64,000 bases of DNA from Candidatus Denitrolinea symbiosum (GCA_017312345.1 BLAA01000001.1:1612001-1676000); one strand, 5' to 3'. Positions 24,877-34,685 are shown, counted from the stretch's first letter. Notes: generated by a model not told the origin, from the sequence alone. Numbers and translations are program-made.

Positions 24877-26960
24877 GCTTCCTCCTCGTTGTGGATGGGG
24901 AGCCAGAGGGTGAAGGCCGCGCCGCCTTCCGGCCGGTTCTCGGCGGCGATGCGTCCGTTGTGCCGCTGGACGATGTCGTAGGTGATGGTGAGGCCGAGGC
25001 CGGTGCCGCCATCCTTGTCGGTGACGAAGGCGTCGAAGATGCGCGGCAGGATCTCCGGCCGGATGCCGGGGCCGGTGTCGGCGACGGTCAGCGCGACTTC
25101 GCCGTCGCCGCCGCGCCGGGTGGCGACGGTGAGTCTCCCGCCGCCCGGCATCGCTTCGACCGCGTTCATGACGAGGTTGAGCGTCACTTGTTTAAGTTGG
25201 TCTGGCAGGCCGCGGGCCGGGGGCAGCGACGGGTCGGGGTGGAACTCGAAGGCGATCTCGAGACGCCGCAAGTGGGCGGCGACCAGGGTGTGGACGTTTT
25301 CCACCAGCGCGTTGATCTGGACCGGGCGGAAGTCTGCCGCGTGCAGGGGGCGGTAGGAACTGTGCAGGCGTTCTATCAGGGAGGCCATGCGTTCGGCCTC
25401 CGAGAGGATGGTGTCCAGGTCCTGTTTTCCCTGCTCGGATATGCCCTGTTCCTCCTTGAGGAGAAACAGCGCGTTCTGGATGGCCTGGAGCGGGTTGTTC
25501 AATTCGTGTGAGACGGAGGCCAGCAGCCGTCCCACCAGCGCGAGGCGCTCGCTTTGGAGCAGTTGCGAGCGGATGGCTTTCTCCTGCTGGAGGGAGGCCT
25601 GGAGATCCGAGTAGAGCGAGGCTTTTTGCAACGCGACCGCCAGTTGTTCGGCGATGGCGCCGACGAGTTGCAGGTCGCGCCCGGTCAGCCGGCGCGGCGG
25701 AGATTGCTCGATGTCCAGTACGCCCAGCGCCCGATCGTTGACTTTGATGGGCATGGCCAGTTCGGATTGCGTGTGCGGCAAGAGCGGGTGTGGATGGTAA
25801 AAGAGGACTTTATCCACGTCGTTGGTCAGGAAAGGTTCGCCGGTGAGCGCCGCGTGTCCCACGATGCCGGTCCCGGCGGGAAGCCGCGCTTTTGCAAGCA
25901 TTTCTCCCTGATCTGTGCGGTCGTGATGCACGATGAGCTCGTCTGTGACGGGGTCTATGATGAAAATGCCGACATAATAATAGTCAAAATTCTCGTGCAG
26001 GAGGGCGACCACTTCCTCCATCAACTCATCGGGGTTCAACGAAGCGGACAGTTCCCGCGCGATGCGATACAGCGCGTTGGTTTCCTTCAATCCCTGCTGG
26101 GTCTCTTCCCAGAGACGGGCGTTTTCGATGGCGATGGAGGCCTGCGCGCCCAGCGCCGAAAGCAATTGGATTTCTTCCGCCGAGAACGCGTCGGCCTGAC
26201 GGCTTTGCACGCTGATGGCGCCGAGCCTTTTTTCCCCGCTTGGGACGGGCGCCACCGCCAGGGATTGGAAACGCGGCCGGGTGTTTTGACGCAGGAAGCG
26301 CGGGTCGGCGTCCACGTTGGCGATGTTGATCGGTTCGCCCGAGGCGATTACCTGCCCGGCCACGCCCTCGCCGAGATGCATGTTGACCGTTCTGATTTCG
26401 GAGGCTTCGAACCCGGAGACCGCGCGCGCGATCAATGTCTGATTCTCCTCGTCCAGCAGGTGGATGACGGCCTGCTCGGTCCCCGCGATCAATTCCCGCG
26501 CCGAGTCCACGATCAACTGCAAAACGTGGTCGAGACTCACGCGTTCCCTCTCGCTCAAGGCGCGCCCGATGTCTGCCAGGGCGCGCGCCTCGCGCAGGCG
26601 CCGCTGGAGTTCTCTCTCGGTGCGGGCGCGGTCTTCCTGGACGAGGCGCAGGTAGCCGGTCATCAGCCCCGACCAAAGGATCAACGCTATACCGGGCCAA
26701 AGCGCGCCCAGGAGCAGATTCCCGGTGACCCGATACAGGATCAGGCTGCCAGCGGCGCTCAGGCCCAGTCCCGCGGCGCCCCCGCCCCAGACGCCGAAAT
26801 ACCATCCCGCCAGCGCCGCTGGAAAAATCCCCAGCGCCGCGCTCGTCGTCCCGAGCGTCCGATACAGGCTGGGGAGCGCCGCGAGATATAAAACAGACAA
26901 CCCCAGGACAGGGACCCATTTTGCGTATAAGGGGACCGGTCTGGCCTGGGGCTGTGTCAT
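24873..26960 (-). CDS. Membrane sensor histidine kinase, two GAF domains
   Basis: A 695-residue kinase. About four membrane segments lie in the first 110 residues with little periplasmic loop, then a coiled coil, GAF1 (about 125-275), GAF2 (about 295-440), and the kinase core: SHELNNPL H-box, N-box in NLVMNAVEAMPGGG, G1 DTGPGI, G2 GGTGLGL. The NtrB-like H-box and compact catalytic domain suggest an active kinase. Its regulator starts within its last codon. It is 45 bases downstream of rny, so it may be read from the recX-rny transcript. The signal is probably sensed in or near the membrane or by the GAF domains. Confidence 0.93.
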   Translation of the reverse strand: MTQPQARPVPLYAKWVPVLGLSVLYLAALPSLYRTLGTTSAALGIFPAALAGWYFGVWGGGAAGLGLSAAGSLILYRVTGNLLLGALWPGIALILWSGLMTGYLRLVQEDRARTERELQRRLREARALADIGRALSERERVSLDHVLQLIVDSARELIAGTEQAVIHLLDEENQTLIARAVSGFEASEIRTVNMHLGEGVAGQVIASGEPINIANVDADPRFLRQNTRPRFQSLAVAPVPSGEKRLGAISVQSRQADAFSAEEIQLLSALGAQASIAIENARLWEETQQGLKETNALYRIARELSASLNPDELMEEVVALLHENFDYYYVGIFIIDPVTDELIVHHDRTDQGEMLAKARLPAGTGIVGHAALTGEPFLTNDVDKVLFYHPHPLLPHTQSELAMPIKVNDRALGVLDIEQSPPRRLTGRDLQLVGAIAEQLAVALQKASLYSDLQASLQQEKAIRSQLLQSERLALVGRLLASVSHELNNPLQAIQNALFLLKEEQGISEQGKQDLDTILSEAERMASLIERLHSSYRPLHAADFRPVQINALVENVHTLVAAHLRRLEIAFEFHPDPSLPPARGLPDQLKQVTLNLVMNAVEAMPGGGRLTVATRRGGDGEVALTVADTGPGIRPEILPRIFDAFVTDKDGGTGLGLTITYDIVQRHNGRIAAENRPEGGAAFTLWLPIHNEEEA

Positions 26961-27005
26961 CTCATCATCCTTTTTCGCGTCTCGCAGACTTCGAGCGGAT
27001 CCCGT

Positions 27006-28535
27006 CTATTTGGCGTAGTCCACCGCCCGCGTCTCGCGGATCACCGAGACTTTGATCTGACCGGGATACTGCATGGTCTCTTCGATCTTCTTGGCGACGT
27101 CGCGCGCCAGCCGCGCCGAGTCGAGGTCGTCGATCTCCTCCGGGCGGACGATGATGCGCACTTCGCGTCCCGCCTGGATTGCGAAACTCTGCTGCACGCC
27201 CTTGAACGAACTGGCGAGGTCTTCGAGGGTCTTGATGCGTTTGATGTAGGCTTCCAGGTCTTCGCGGCGCGCCCCGGGCCGCGCCCCAGAGATGGCGTCT
27301 GCCGCCTCGGCGATGACGGCCTCGATGGTCTCCTGTTCCACTTCGTGGTGGTGCGAGGCGATGGCGTTGACCACTTTGTGATTCACGTTGTAGCGCTTAC
27401 AGAATTCGGCGCCCAGTCCGGCGTGCGTGCCTTCCTGGTTGTGATCCATGGCCTTGCCGATGTCGTGCAGGAAGCCGCCCTGCTTGGAAATTTCCACGTC
27501 CGCGCCCAACTCGGCCGCCAGGATGCCCGCCAGTTTGGCTACCTCCACCGCGTGGGCGAGCTGGTTCTGCCCGTAGGATGTGCGGAATTTCAACCGCCCC
27601 ATCATGCGCAGCACTTCGGGATGCAGCCCCGCGATGTTGGCGTCGTAGGCGGCCTGCTCGCCCGCCTCGTTGATGATCTTGTCCACGGCCCTGGTCTCGT
27701 CTTCGATGATCTTCTCGATGTGGGTGGGGTGGATGCGCCCGTCCACCGTCAGGCGGACGAGGGCGCGGCGGGCGATCTCGCGGCGCACCGAGTCGAAGCA
27801 CGAGATGGTGACCGACTCGGGCGTATCGTCCACGATCACGTCCACGCCCGCGGCCTGCTCGAAGGCTTTAATGTTGCGCCCGTTGCGGCCCACGATGCGT
27901 CCCTTCATCTCCTCGTTCGGCAGGGTGACGCGCGAACTGGTGACCTCGGCCACGTGGTCCGACGCGACGCGCTGGATGGCGTCGGCGATCAACTTGCGGG
28001 CGCGTTTCTCGCCTTCCTCGCGCGCTTCCGCTTCGATCTGGCGGTAGATGCGCGCCATGTCGGCGCGGGCTTCCTTCTCCACCGCCGCGAACAGGTCCTT
28101 GCGGGCATCCTCCTGCGACAGATTCGAGATGTGTTCGAGTTTTACCACTTCCTGCTCGTAGAGTTTGTCGATCTCGTTGGCGCGGCGGTCAACGGAGGAT
28201 TGTCGTTTGTTCAGGTTTTGCTCGCGCTGTTCGAGTTTGTCGGCGCGGTTTTCCAGTTCGGTGCGGCGCTTGTCGAGACGTTCGGCCTCGCGGCTGTTTT
28301 CGACGCGGCGCTCCTTGATGTCCTGTTCGGCGGCCTGCAAAACCCTGGCCGCGTTTTCACGCGCCTGGGTTTCGATCAGGCGCGCTTGTTCGCTCGCGCC
28401 TTTCAGGATGTTGGCGGCCTTTTCCTGCTGGTCGCGCATGGCTTTTTCCACCTGGTAGCGATGGAACAAATATCCCGCCGCCGCGCCCAGGGCAATTCCA
28501 AAAACGATCAATATCAGCCAAAAGATTGGGTTCAT
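27006..28535 (-). CDS. rny: Ribonuclease Y
   Basis: A 509-residue membrane-anchored endoribonuclease that starts mRNA decay. One N-terminal membrane segment (about 4-24) is followed by a long coiled coil (to about 190), a KH domain with GRIVGRNGRNIKAFE, and an HD phosphohydrolase domain with LHDIGK and SHHHEVE metal ligands, ending with the conserved YPGQIKVSVIRE segment. Length and domain order are normal for the family. The start overlaps the recX stop by ATGA. Location is the inner face of the membrane. Confidence 0.97.
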   Translation of the reverse strand: MNPIFWLILIVFGIALGAAAGYLFHRYQVEKAMRDQQEKAANILKGASEQARLIETQARENAARVLQAAEQDIKERRVENSREAERLDKRRTELENRADKLEQREQNLNKRQSSVDRRANEIDKLYEQEVVKLEHISNLSQEDARKDLFAAVEKEARADMARIYRQIEAEAREEGEKRARKLIADAIQRVASDHVAEVTSSRVTLPNEEMKGRIVGRNGRNIKAFEQAAGVDVIVDDTPESVTISCFDSVRREIARRALVRLTVDGRIHPTHIEKIIEDETRAVDKIINEAGEQAAYDANIAGLHPEVLRMMGRLKFRTSYGQNQLAHAVEVAKLAGILAAELGADVEISKQGGFLHDIGKAMDHNQEGTHAGLGAEFCKRYNVNHKVVNAIASHHHEVEQETIEAVIAEAADAISGARPGARREDLEAYIKRIKTLEDLASSFKGVQQSFAIQAGREVRIIVRPEEIDDLDSARLARDVAKKIEETMQYPGQIKVSVIRETRAVDYAK

Positions 28536-29188
28536 GGGAATTCCTCATTGTCAAAGTTGGTGTCTTGCCCGCCATCGCGCTCGAGCCAGAGGCGTTTTAC
28601 CGTCGGCGCGATGACCTCGTAATCGAATCCTCGCCGGGCGAGGAATCCGCTCAATTTTTTTCGGAACTCGAGCCACTCCAGACCTTCGAGGCGGCGGGCC
28701 CGTTTCTGCGCGGCCGCGTAGGCCAGGGTTGTCTCGTCTGTGGTCTCGGTCGCGGACTGTATGGCGGCCTCGTCCACTCCCTTTCGGCGCAGTTCGATCG
28801 CCAGCGCGCGGCGGCTGCGCGGACGGAACTCGGAGCGGTTCGCCACCCAGTCCCGCGCGAACTGGCCGTCGTTCAGCAGGCGTTCCTCGCGCAGGCGTTC
28901 CACCGTCCGCTCGATGACCGCGGGCGGGACCTCGTGCTTTTCGAGGTTCCTGCGGACTTCCGCCTCGGAGCGGGCGCGGTAACCCAGGAAGAGCATGGCC
29001 TGTTGGTAGGCCTTTTCCTGCGCGTCCTCCGCCTGGAGTTGGGCGATTTTTGCCTCGTCCAGCGCCTGGCCGGTCTTCAGCCATGCGGCGGTGATTTTTG
29101 CCAGCCCGAAGGCGAATTCCCCGTCGAGGTAAACGTTTACCCGGTGGGGGTTGTTCTTCTGGGCTTCGATGGCGGTGATCCTCTTCAT
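28532..29188 (-). CDS. recX: Regulatory protein RecX
   Basis: A 218-residue protein with three RecX-type three-helix repeats, for example YLGYRARSEAEVRRNL-like and EERLLNDGQFARDWV segments. RecX binds RecA filaments and limits recombinase activity. The start at 29188 has GGGAGA four bases upstream; a longer in-frame start upstream reads through the terminator-like hairpin and was rejected. The gene overlaps rny by four bases. No recA gene is in the window. Confidence 0.9.
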   Translation of the reverse strand: MKRITAIEAQKNNPHRVNVYLDGEFAFGLAKITAAWLKTGQALDEAKIAQLQAEDAQEKAYQQAMLFLGYRARSEAEVRRNLEKHEVPPAVIERTVERLREERLLNDGQFARDWVANRSEFRPRSRRALAIELRRKGVDEAAIQSATETTDETTLAYAAAQKRARRLEGLEWLEFRKKLSGFLARRGFDYEVIAPTVKRLWLERDGGQDTNFDNEEFP

Positions 29189-29210
29189 CCAATCTCCCGC
29201 GGGCGGGATT

Positions 29211-29253
29211 AAAAACACACAGCCGCAGGCCGCCTGGGGAGGCCTCGGCTGTG
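29211..29253 (-). terminator. Terminator or attenuator before recX
   Basis: On the minus strand CACAGCCG pairs with CGGCTGTG, extended by GGCC/GGCC, followed two bases later by TTTTTAA. It lies just upstream of recX, so it ends an upstream transcript or attenuates the operon. Confidence 0.6.
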
Positions 29254-29481
29254 CAATCGGTCTGGGTTGGCTACAACGGCTCGCCGCCCCGCGCGAGACG
29301 GAACGGAGAGTCATACGCTAAACCGGATGACGGTTCAAATCAACAATCACCAAAATCCTGTCAGTCAGTTCGGTTTTCGTCGCAATTTGTCCCAATTGCA
29401 GGGCAAAAGTCGTAGTTCCGTACAATTTGCAAGCCGGGCCGAGGAATCGGCAGCCAATGGGTCAGGCGTGTTCTTGCAGCG
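29211..29481 (-). ncRNA. Candidate structured RNA or recX leader
   Basis: Between the recX and maeB start codons there is no credible gene, but the minus strand carries a good promoter, several short hairpins in a row (GCCGA/TCGGC, GCAATT/AATTGC, AACCG/CGGTT) and a terminator hairpin with a T5 tail 23 bases before recX. This predicts a transcript of about 270 nt. It lacks recognisable tmRNA, RNase P or 4.5S core sequences. A 6S-like RNA, an unassigned small RNA or a transcription attenuator for recX-rny all fit. Confidence 0.35.
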
Positions 29482-29488
29482 TGCCTGA

Positions 29489-29518
29489 ATTATACTTGAT
29501 AAAACGCCCGGCCGACAA
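29489..29518 (-). promoter_or_regulatory. Promoter of the recX-side transcript
   Basis: TTGTCG, an 18-base spacer and a perfect TATAAT on the minus strand. A palindromic TCAGGC...GCCTGA pair (29462-29489) covers the predicted start site and could be an operator. Confidence 0.6.
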
Positions 29519-29578
29519 TGTCCCATTAAAATTACCCGAAATATGTGACAAAATGAACTAAAAAAAATTGATGGATTG

Positions 29579-29587
29579 TGCGATAAT
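29579..29587 (+). promoter_or_regulatory. Possible extended -10 box for maeB
   Basis: TGCGATAAT resembles an extended -10 element (TGn plus GATAAT) about 46 bases before the maeB start codon; no matching -35 box is evident in the A-rich stretch upstream. Confidence 0.35.
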
Positions 29588-29632
29588 AGCATGTGCATAT
29601 TCCCATCCCTGTTTCAGACAACTGGAGGTCCC

Positions 29633-31924
29633 ATGGCAAAGATTACGCGTGAAGACGCGCTTGAGTATCACCGACTTAAAGGAAAACCCGGCAAGATCGC
29701 AATCCTTCCGACCAAGCCTATGGATACCCAACGCGACCTGAGTCTGGCTTATTCGCCCGGCGTGGCCGACGCGGTTTTAGAGGTGGAAAAGAATCCGCAG
29801 GATGCCTACGAATACACTTCAAAAGGAAACCTGGTGGCCGTCGTTTCCAACGGGACGGCCATCCTCGGTCTCGGCGACCGCGGCGCTTTGGCGAGCAAAC
29901 CCGTGATGGAAGGCAAGGGCGTGCTGTTCAAGAAATTCGCGGACGTGGACGTGTTCGACATCGAAGTCAACTCGCACGATCCCGACGAGATCATCAAGGT
30001 CGTCGCGGCCATCTCCCCGACTTTTGGCGGGATCAACCTCGAAGACATCAAAGCCCCCGAATGTTTCTACATCGAGGAAGAACTCAAGAAGATGCTCGAC
30101 ATCCCCGTCTTCCACGACGACCAGCACGGGACGGCCATCATCTCCTCGGCAGGGCTGGCGGGCGCGCTGGAGATCATCGACAAGAAACACGCGGACATCC
30201 GCCTCGTGATTTCGGGAGCCGGCGCGTCGGCCATTTCCTGCGCGGAACTCGCCATCCGCTGGGGCGTGAAGCGGGAAAACATCATGCTTGTGGACACCAA
30301 AGGCGTGGTGTACAAGGGCCGCAAGGAGGGCATGAACAAGTACAAAGAACGCCTCGCCGTGGACGACAAAGGCCATCGGACGCTGGCGGACGCCGTGAAG
30401 GATGCCGACGTGTTCTACGGCCTCTCTGTGGCGAATATCCTGACGCCGGAGATGGTCAAATCCATGGCCAAGGACCCGATCATCTTCGCTATGGCGAACC
30501 CGGACCCGGAGATCCGTCCCGAATTGGCGCAGGAAGCCCGCCCGGACGTGATCATTGCCACTGGCCGCTCCGACTACCCCAACCAGGTCAACAACGTGCT
30601 GGGGTTCCCGTTCATCTTCCGCGGCGCGCTGGACGTCCGCGCCCGGTCCATCAACGACGAGATGAAGTTCGCCGCCTCCCAGGCGCTCGCCGCGCTGACC
30701 AAGGAGGACGTGCCAGATTCCGTCCTGCGGGCCTATGGCGTGAACAGCCTGAAATTCGGACGCGAGTACATCATCCCCAAGCCGCTCGATCCGCGCGTCC
30801 TCCTTTGGGAAGCACCTGCCGTCGCCGAGACGGCCATGAAGACGGGCGTGGCGCGTAAGCCGATCGACATCAACGAATATCGCCAGCAATTGACGTTCCG
30901 CCAGGGCAGGGGCGAGCAGATGCGTTACTTCTTTCAAAACAAGGCGCGCGCCAGCGGCGGGACGAAACGCGTCGTGTTCGCGGAGGGCGAGGAGCCGAAA
31001 GTCATCCGCGCCGCGTACCGCTTGAAAGAGGAAGGGATTGCCGCTCCCATCCTGATCGGCCGACCCGAAGTCGTCCAGGAACGCGTCGCCGAACTCGGCC
31101 TGCACTGCTGCCCTGAGGTGGTGGACCCCTTCAACTTTACGCGCATTGACGAATACGCCCGGGCCTATCACAATCTCCGCGCCCGCAAGGGCGTGTCCCT
31201 GGCGATTGCCCGCAACCGCATCCGCCAGGCCAATATATTTGGCCCGATGATGGTGAAAATGGGCGACGCGGACGCGTTCGTCTCGGGACTCACCTATGAA
31301 TATCCCGACGTCATCCGCCCCGCGTTGCGCATTCACCACACGGCCGCGGGCGCGGCGCGCGCCGCCGGCGTGTACATCATGATCGTGGATGACCGCGTCT
31401 ATCTCTTCACCGACGCCACCGTCAACATTGACCCGAGCGCGGAAGACCTTTCGGAGATCGCCTGCCTGGCCGCGGATTTCGCCAAGCAACTCGAGATCGA
31501 GCCGCGCGTGGCCTTTCTTTCGTTCTCCAACTTCGGCTCCACGCCGCATCCGCTTTCAGAGAAGGTGCGCAAGGCAGTGGACCTTACCAAGGCCCGCCGT
31601 CCTGACCTCGTGGTGGACGGCGAGATGCAGGCCGATACCGCCGTCATCCCTGAGATCGTGGAGGAACGCTACCCGTTCAGCCAGGTCAGGGACGCGAACG
31701 TGCTGGTCTTCCCCTCGCTGGAATCGGCGAACATCGCCTACAAACTGCTGGCGCGCCTCGGCAACGCCAAAGCCATCGGGCCGATCCTGCTCGGGACGGG
31801 CGCGCCCGTCCATGTGTTGCAGACGGGCGACGATGTCAACGCCATCGTGCAGATCGCCTCGGTCGCCGTGATGGACGCGATGGGGCGGAACGGGAAGGAA
31901 AAGAAGGCTCCCGCGAAGAAGTGA
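29633..31924 (+). CDS. maeB: Malic enzyme-phosphotransacetylase fusion (MaeB)
   Basis: A 763-residue NADP-type malic enzyme that oxidatively decarboxylates malate to pyruvate. The malic domain (about 1-425) has [10 protein letters not shown], the metal site region FHDDQHGTA and the dinucleotide loop SGAGASA. Residues from about 430 form a phosphotransacetylase-like domain ([26 protein letters not shown]), which in MaeB proteins is regulatory and binds acetyl-CoA without catalysing transfer. Length is that of normal MaeB. The start was set at 29633 because GGAGG lies six bases upstream. The gene stands alone on the plus strand, divergent from recX. Confidence 0.96.
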   Translation: MAKITREDALEYHRLKGKPGKIAILPTKPMDTQRDLSLAYSPGVADAVLEVEKNPQDAYEYTSKGNLVAVVSNGTAILGLGDRGALASKPVMEGKGVLFKKFADVDVFDIEVNSHDPDEIIKVVAAISPTFGGINLEDIKAPECFYIEEELKKMLDIPVFHDDQHGTAIISSAGLAGALEIIDKKHADIRLVISGAGASAISCAELAIRWGVKRENIMLVDTKGVVYKGRKEGMNKYKERLAVDDKGHRTLADAVKDADVFYGLSVANILTPEMVKSMAKDPIIFAMANPDPEIRPELAQEARPDVIIATGRSDYPNQVNNVLGFPFIFRGALDVRARSINDEMKFAASQALAALTKEDVPDSVLRAYGVNSLKFGREYIIPKPLDPRVLLWEAPAVAETAMKTGVARKPIDINEYRQQLTFRQGRGEQMRYFFQNKARASGGTKRVVFAEGEEPKVIRAAYRLKEEGIAAPILIGRPEVVQERVAELGLHCCPEVVDPFNFTRIDEYARAYHNLRARKGVSLAIARNRIRQANIFGPMMVKMGDADAFVSGLTYEYPDVIRPALRIHHTAAGAARAAGVYIMIVDDRVYLFTDATVNIDPSAEDLSEIACLAADFAKQLEIEPRVAFLSFSNFGSTPHPLSEKVRKAVDLTKARRPDLVVDGEMQADTAVIPEIVEERYPFSQVRDANVLVFPSLESANIAYKLLARLGNAKAIGPILLGTGAPVHVLQTGDDVNAIVQIASVAVMDAMGRNGKEKKAPAKK

Positions 31925-31932
31925 TCGGTGGT

Positions 31933-31950
31933 CAGTAATCAGTGATCAGT
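31933..31950. repeat. Short intergenic repeat (TCAGTAATCAGTGATCAGT type)
   Basis: A run of near-tandem ATCAGT units starts just after the maeB stop codon. The same words recur at 45781-45798 and 57041-57085. Confidence 0.65.
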
Positions 31951-31955
31951 ACGCG

Positions 31956-31988
31956 AAGAACCTCGGAGATCTTGTCTCCGAGGTTCTT
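31956..31988 (+). terminator. maeB terminator hairpin
   Basis: A perfect 14-bp stem (AAGAACCTCGGAGA with its complement) and a five-base loop. The 3' arm ends in TTCTT but the T-tract is weak. It could work on both strands, serving obg as well. Confidence 0.7.
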
Positions 31989-32174
31989 AATTGTCAGTAA
32001 ATCACGAAAATCATGCGTAACTTGCGCCCTTCGCGTAGCGCGCAAATCTAACGGTACGCCTGCCCTCCCACTCCGCTTCGCTTCGGGGACGATGTGGCGG
32101 GCGGCGCCAGGGGAGACCGCCACATATGCTTTCGTGAAGTACTGATTATACAAAGTCCAGCAAAATTCCTACAA

Positions 32175-32200
32175 CCAATCTCCAATTACCAATTACCAAT
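32175..32200. repeat. CAATTAC-type short tandem repeat
   Basis: Three near-copies of CCAATTA(C) between the maeB terminator and the end of obg. The rest of this intergenic stretch (31989-32174) shows no gene; it has GC-rich inverted words but nothing identified. Confidence 0.55.
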
Positions 32201-32206
32201 CCCACC

Positions 32207-33475
32207 TCACTCCTGCCATTCTAATTCGAATTCATCCCCGATGTACACGGTGTCGCCCTCCTTGATTCCCGCTTTGCGAAGCGCCTCGTCCACGCCGAGT
32301 TTTTCCATCAATTTTTGGAACCGTCTCAGCGAGCCTTCGTGCTGCCAGTAGGTCATCTTGGCGGCGCGCTCGATGGCCGCGCCGGAGATGCGCCACTCGT
32401 CCGCGCCCTCGCGCCTGACCTCGAACTGCTTCTCATCCGCCTGCGGACGGTAAACCGGCAGCGACGGCTCCACTTCCTCCAATGTCGGCGTCTCGGCGAG
32501 TCTGTGCGCGGCCTTCAAGAGCAGGTCGCGCGTGTTCGTCCGCGCCAGCGCGGAGACGGACATCAGATCCACTTTTTGTTTTTTGAATTTCTTTTTCAGA
32601 TCCGCGAACCGCTCCTGGACTTCGGGCTGGTCAATTTTATTCAGCGCCACAACCTGCGGCTTTTTGGCGAGATACGGATCGAACAACGCCAACTCGGAAT
32701 TGATCTGGCTGAAATCTGCCAGCGGATCTTCGTTCAGCCCGTCCAGCAGATGGATCAGGACGCGCGTCCGCTGGATGTGACGCAAAAAATCGTGACCGAG
32801 TCCCGCGCCCTCCGCCGCGCCTTCGATCAGCCCCGGGATGTCCGCCAGCACGACGGTCGTGTCGTCGTCAATGTTTGCCACGCCGAGGTTCGGCTCCAAC
32901 GTGGTGAACGGGTACGAATCGATCTTCGGACGCGCGTTCGTCAACGCCGCGAGCAGCGTGGACTTACCCGCGTTCGGCAGGCCGACCAGCCCGATATCGG
33001 CGATCAACTTCAACTCCAGTTTGAGCCGCCGCTCCTCGAACGGTTCGCCCTTCTCGGCGGTGCGCGGCGCCTGGTTGCGCGAAGTCGCGAAATGCTGGTT
33101 GCCGCGGCCGCCGCGGCCGCCCCGGCAGACGGTCAGGCGCTGACCCGCCTGCGTCAGGTCGCCGATCAACTCGCGCGAGTCCGCGTCGAAGATGGCCGTG
33201 CCGGGCGGGACGGGAATCACCAAATCCGCGCCGCCGCGTCCCGACTTCCGATTCGAGCCGCCGTTCTTCCCGTCCTCCGCCGCGAACTTCTGGTTGGGAC
33301 GGAAAGCCGAAAGCGTGTTGAGCGTGGGCTTCACCTCGAAGATCAAGTCGCCGCCCTTGCCGCCGTCGCCGCCGTCGGGGCCGCCGCGCGGCACATACTT
33401 CTCGCGGCGGAAATGCACCATCCCGTCGCCGCCCTTTCCAGAGCGCGCATAAATTTGAACCTGGTCAATGAACAT
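32207..33475 (-). CDS. obg: Obg/CgtA GTPase
   Basis: A 422-residue ribosome-associated GTPase. The glycine-rich Obg domain (1-158; RSGKGGDGMVHFRREKYVPR) precedes a G domain with G1 GLPNAGKST, switch TTLEPNLG, DIPGLIEGA and NKID, and a C-terminal OCT domain (about 340-420). It acts in late 50S assembly and stress control. The start is placed at MFIDQVQIYA, the normal family start; the longer frame upstream would span the promoter. No Shine-Dalgarno is seen and the -10 box lies six bases upstream, so the mRNA is probably leaderless. Confidence 0.96.
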   Translation of the reverse strand: MFIDQVQIYARSGKGGDGMVHFRREKYVPRGGPDGGDGGKGGDLIFEVKPTLNTLSAFRPNQKFAAEDGKNGGSNRKSGRGGADLVIPVPPGTAIFDADSRELIGDLTQAGQRLTVCRGGRGGRGNQHFATSRNQAPRTAEKGEPFEERRLKLELKLIADIGLVGLPNAGKSTLLAALTNARPKIDSYPFTTLEPNLGVANIDDDTTVVLADIPGLIEGAAEGAGLGHDFLRHIQRTRVLIHLLDGLNEDPLADFSQINSELALFDPYLAKKPQVVALNKIDQPEVQERFADLKKKFKKQKVDLMSVSALARTNTRDLLLKAAHRLAETPTLEEVEPSLPVYRPQADEKQFEVRREGADEWRISGAAIERAAKMTYWQHEGSLRRFQKLMEKLGVDEALRKAGIKEGDTVYIGDEFELEWQE

Positions 33476-33481
33476 GCCGTG

Positions 33482-33487
33482 ATTATA
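33482..33487 (-). promoter_or_regulatory. -10 box of leaderless obg transcript
   Basis: TATAAT followed by CACGGC and then the obg ATG. Normal -10 to start spacing would put the first transcribed base at or next to the start codon. Confidence 0.5.
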
Positions 33488-33534
33488 ACCTGCGGCGGAA
33501 AACGCGCTGTTACTTTTCGCGTACAATGGATACA

Positions 33535-33540
33535 TATAAT
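33535..33540 (+). promoter_or_regulatory. -10 box of the CAP-LysM gene
   Basis: A perfect TATAAT 62 bases before the start codon, divergent from the obg promoter; the -35 region (TTACTT, spacing 19) is poor. Confidence 0.4.
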
Positions 33541-33602
33541 CAGGCGCTGCGCCGTTTTCGGCCCGGACAGCGTCGTTCGGATCTTCCGCCGAGGAGACAA
33601 CC

Positions 33603-34685
33603 ATGAAACGGTTTTGGACTCTTTCCGCGCTGCTCTTTCTGTTGACGGGACTCCTTGGTCTTTCCCCGCTCGCGCGGGCTGAGGCCTCCTCAGCATTTTC
33701 CCCGCCTCAGCAGGATTCTCCCACCGACACGCCCTCGGCCTCTTCTCCTCCCACGCCCGGCGAAATCATCGCCGCCGTCAACAACCTGCGCGCCTCGCGC
33801 GGACTCGCCCCCCTGACGACCAACTCCATCCTGATGCAGGTCGCGGCGGATCAGGCCAACGCGCTCGCGGCCTCCGAAGGCGCCATCGGGCACGAACGTC
33901 CCTGCGGCATGACCCTCGGACAGGACCTGCTCCGACGCGGCTTCCCGCTGGCGGGCGCGCTCTCGCTCGACGGCTACCGCTCCGAAAACTGGGTGGCCGC
34001 CTCCACTGCGGAGGATGCGATCAACTTCTGGCTGGGCGACGATCCGCACACGAACACCATGCTCTCCGAAAACCGCAGCGACATCGGCGCGGCCGTGGCG
34101 GTCAGCGACCAGACTTACATCGTCCTCGAGACCGCGCTCGGCACAGCCAGCGGAAAAATGCAATACGAGGCGGCGGGTATCCTCACGGGCATCCCGATGA
34201 CGGTCGCCGCCTGTTCCGGCCAGAGTACGCAGGACGCGGCGAACAGTTTGCTTCCGCAATACTCTGTCCCGGTGGCGCGCGCCACCGCGCTCCCAAACGG
34301 GGATGCGATCCACGAAGTGAAGTATGGACAGGCGCTGTGGAGCATCGCCATCCAATACGGGACGACCATCGAGCAGATCCGCCGTTTGAACAACCTGCCG
34401 CTCACGCCCGTCATTTATCCCGGCCAGAAATTGATTGTGATTCAGGGCGCCACCCAGCCCGCGCCCGGCGCGGCGCTGACTTCCACCCTCCCCGCCGCGA
34501 ACGTGGGTTATGATTTCGTCATCACGCCCATCGCCACGTACACGCCCTCGCCGACCGGCGCGCCGCAGACCCCGGTCTCCTCGGGCGATTTCGTCCAGCA
34601 GAACGGGATGGCGCTCGCGATCCTGGGGATCAGTTTTATGGCGTTGTTGTTTGGGATTGGGGCGATGGGGAGGAGGAAGAGTTAA
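33603..34685 (+). CDS. Secreted CAP-domain and LysM protein with C-terminal anchor
   Basis: A 360-residue envelope protein: signal peptide (1-26, ending LARAEA), a Ser/Pro-rich linker, a CAP/SCP domain (about 50-180) with GHERPCG and NWLGDDPHTNTML-like segments, a LysM domain (about 235-283; VKYGQALWSIAIQYGTT, PGQKLIVI) that would bind peptidoglycan or related glycan, a Thr/Pro-rich stretch, and one C-terminal membrane segment (about 332-353) followed by GRRKS. Residues expected of a catalytic site in CAP proteins are not all obvious. GAGGAG lies upstream of the ATG. It probably acts at the cell surface; exact role unknown. Confidence 0.85.
   Translation: MKRFWTLSALLFLLTGLLGLSPLARAEASSAFSPPQQDSPTDTPSASSPPTPGEIIAAVNNLRASRGLAPLTTNSILMQVAADQANALAASEGAIGHERPCGMTLGQDLLRRGFPLAGALSLDGYRSENWVAASTAEDAINFWLGDDPHTNTMLSENRSDIGAAVAVSDQTYIVLETALGTASGKMQYEAAGILTGIPMTVAACSGQSTQDAANSLLPQYSVPVARATALPNGDAIHEVKYGQALWSIAIQYGTTIEQIRRLNNLPLTPVIYPGQKLIVIQGATQPAPGAALTSTLPAANVGYDFVITPIATYTPSPTGAPQTPVSSGDFVQQNGMALAILGISFMALLFGIGAMGRRKS

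Noticed and set aside
29332..29342. GGTTCAAATC, a T-loop-like word suggesting a tRNA
   Set aside because: No flanking T-stem, anticodon arm or acceptor pairing could be drawn.
29819..31549. Minus-strand frame of about 576 codons inside maeB
   Set aside because: Antisense of a conserved enzyme; no start signal or domain.
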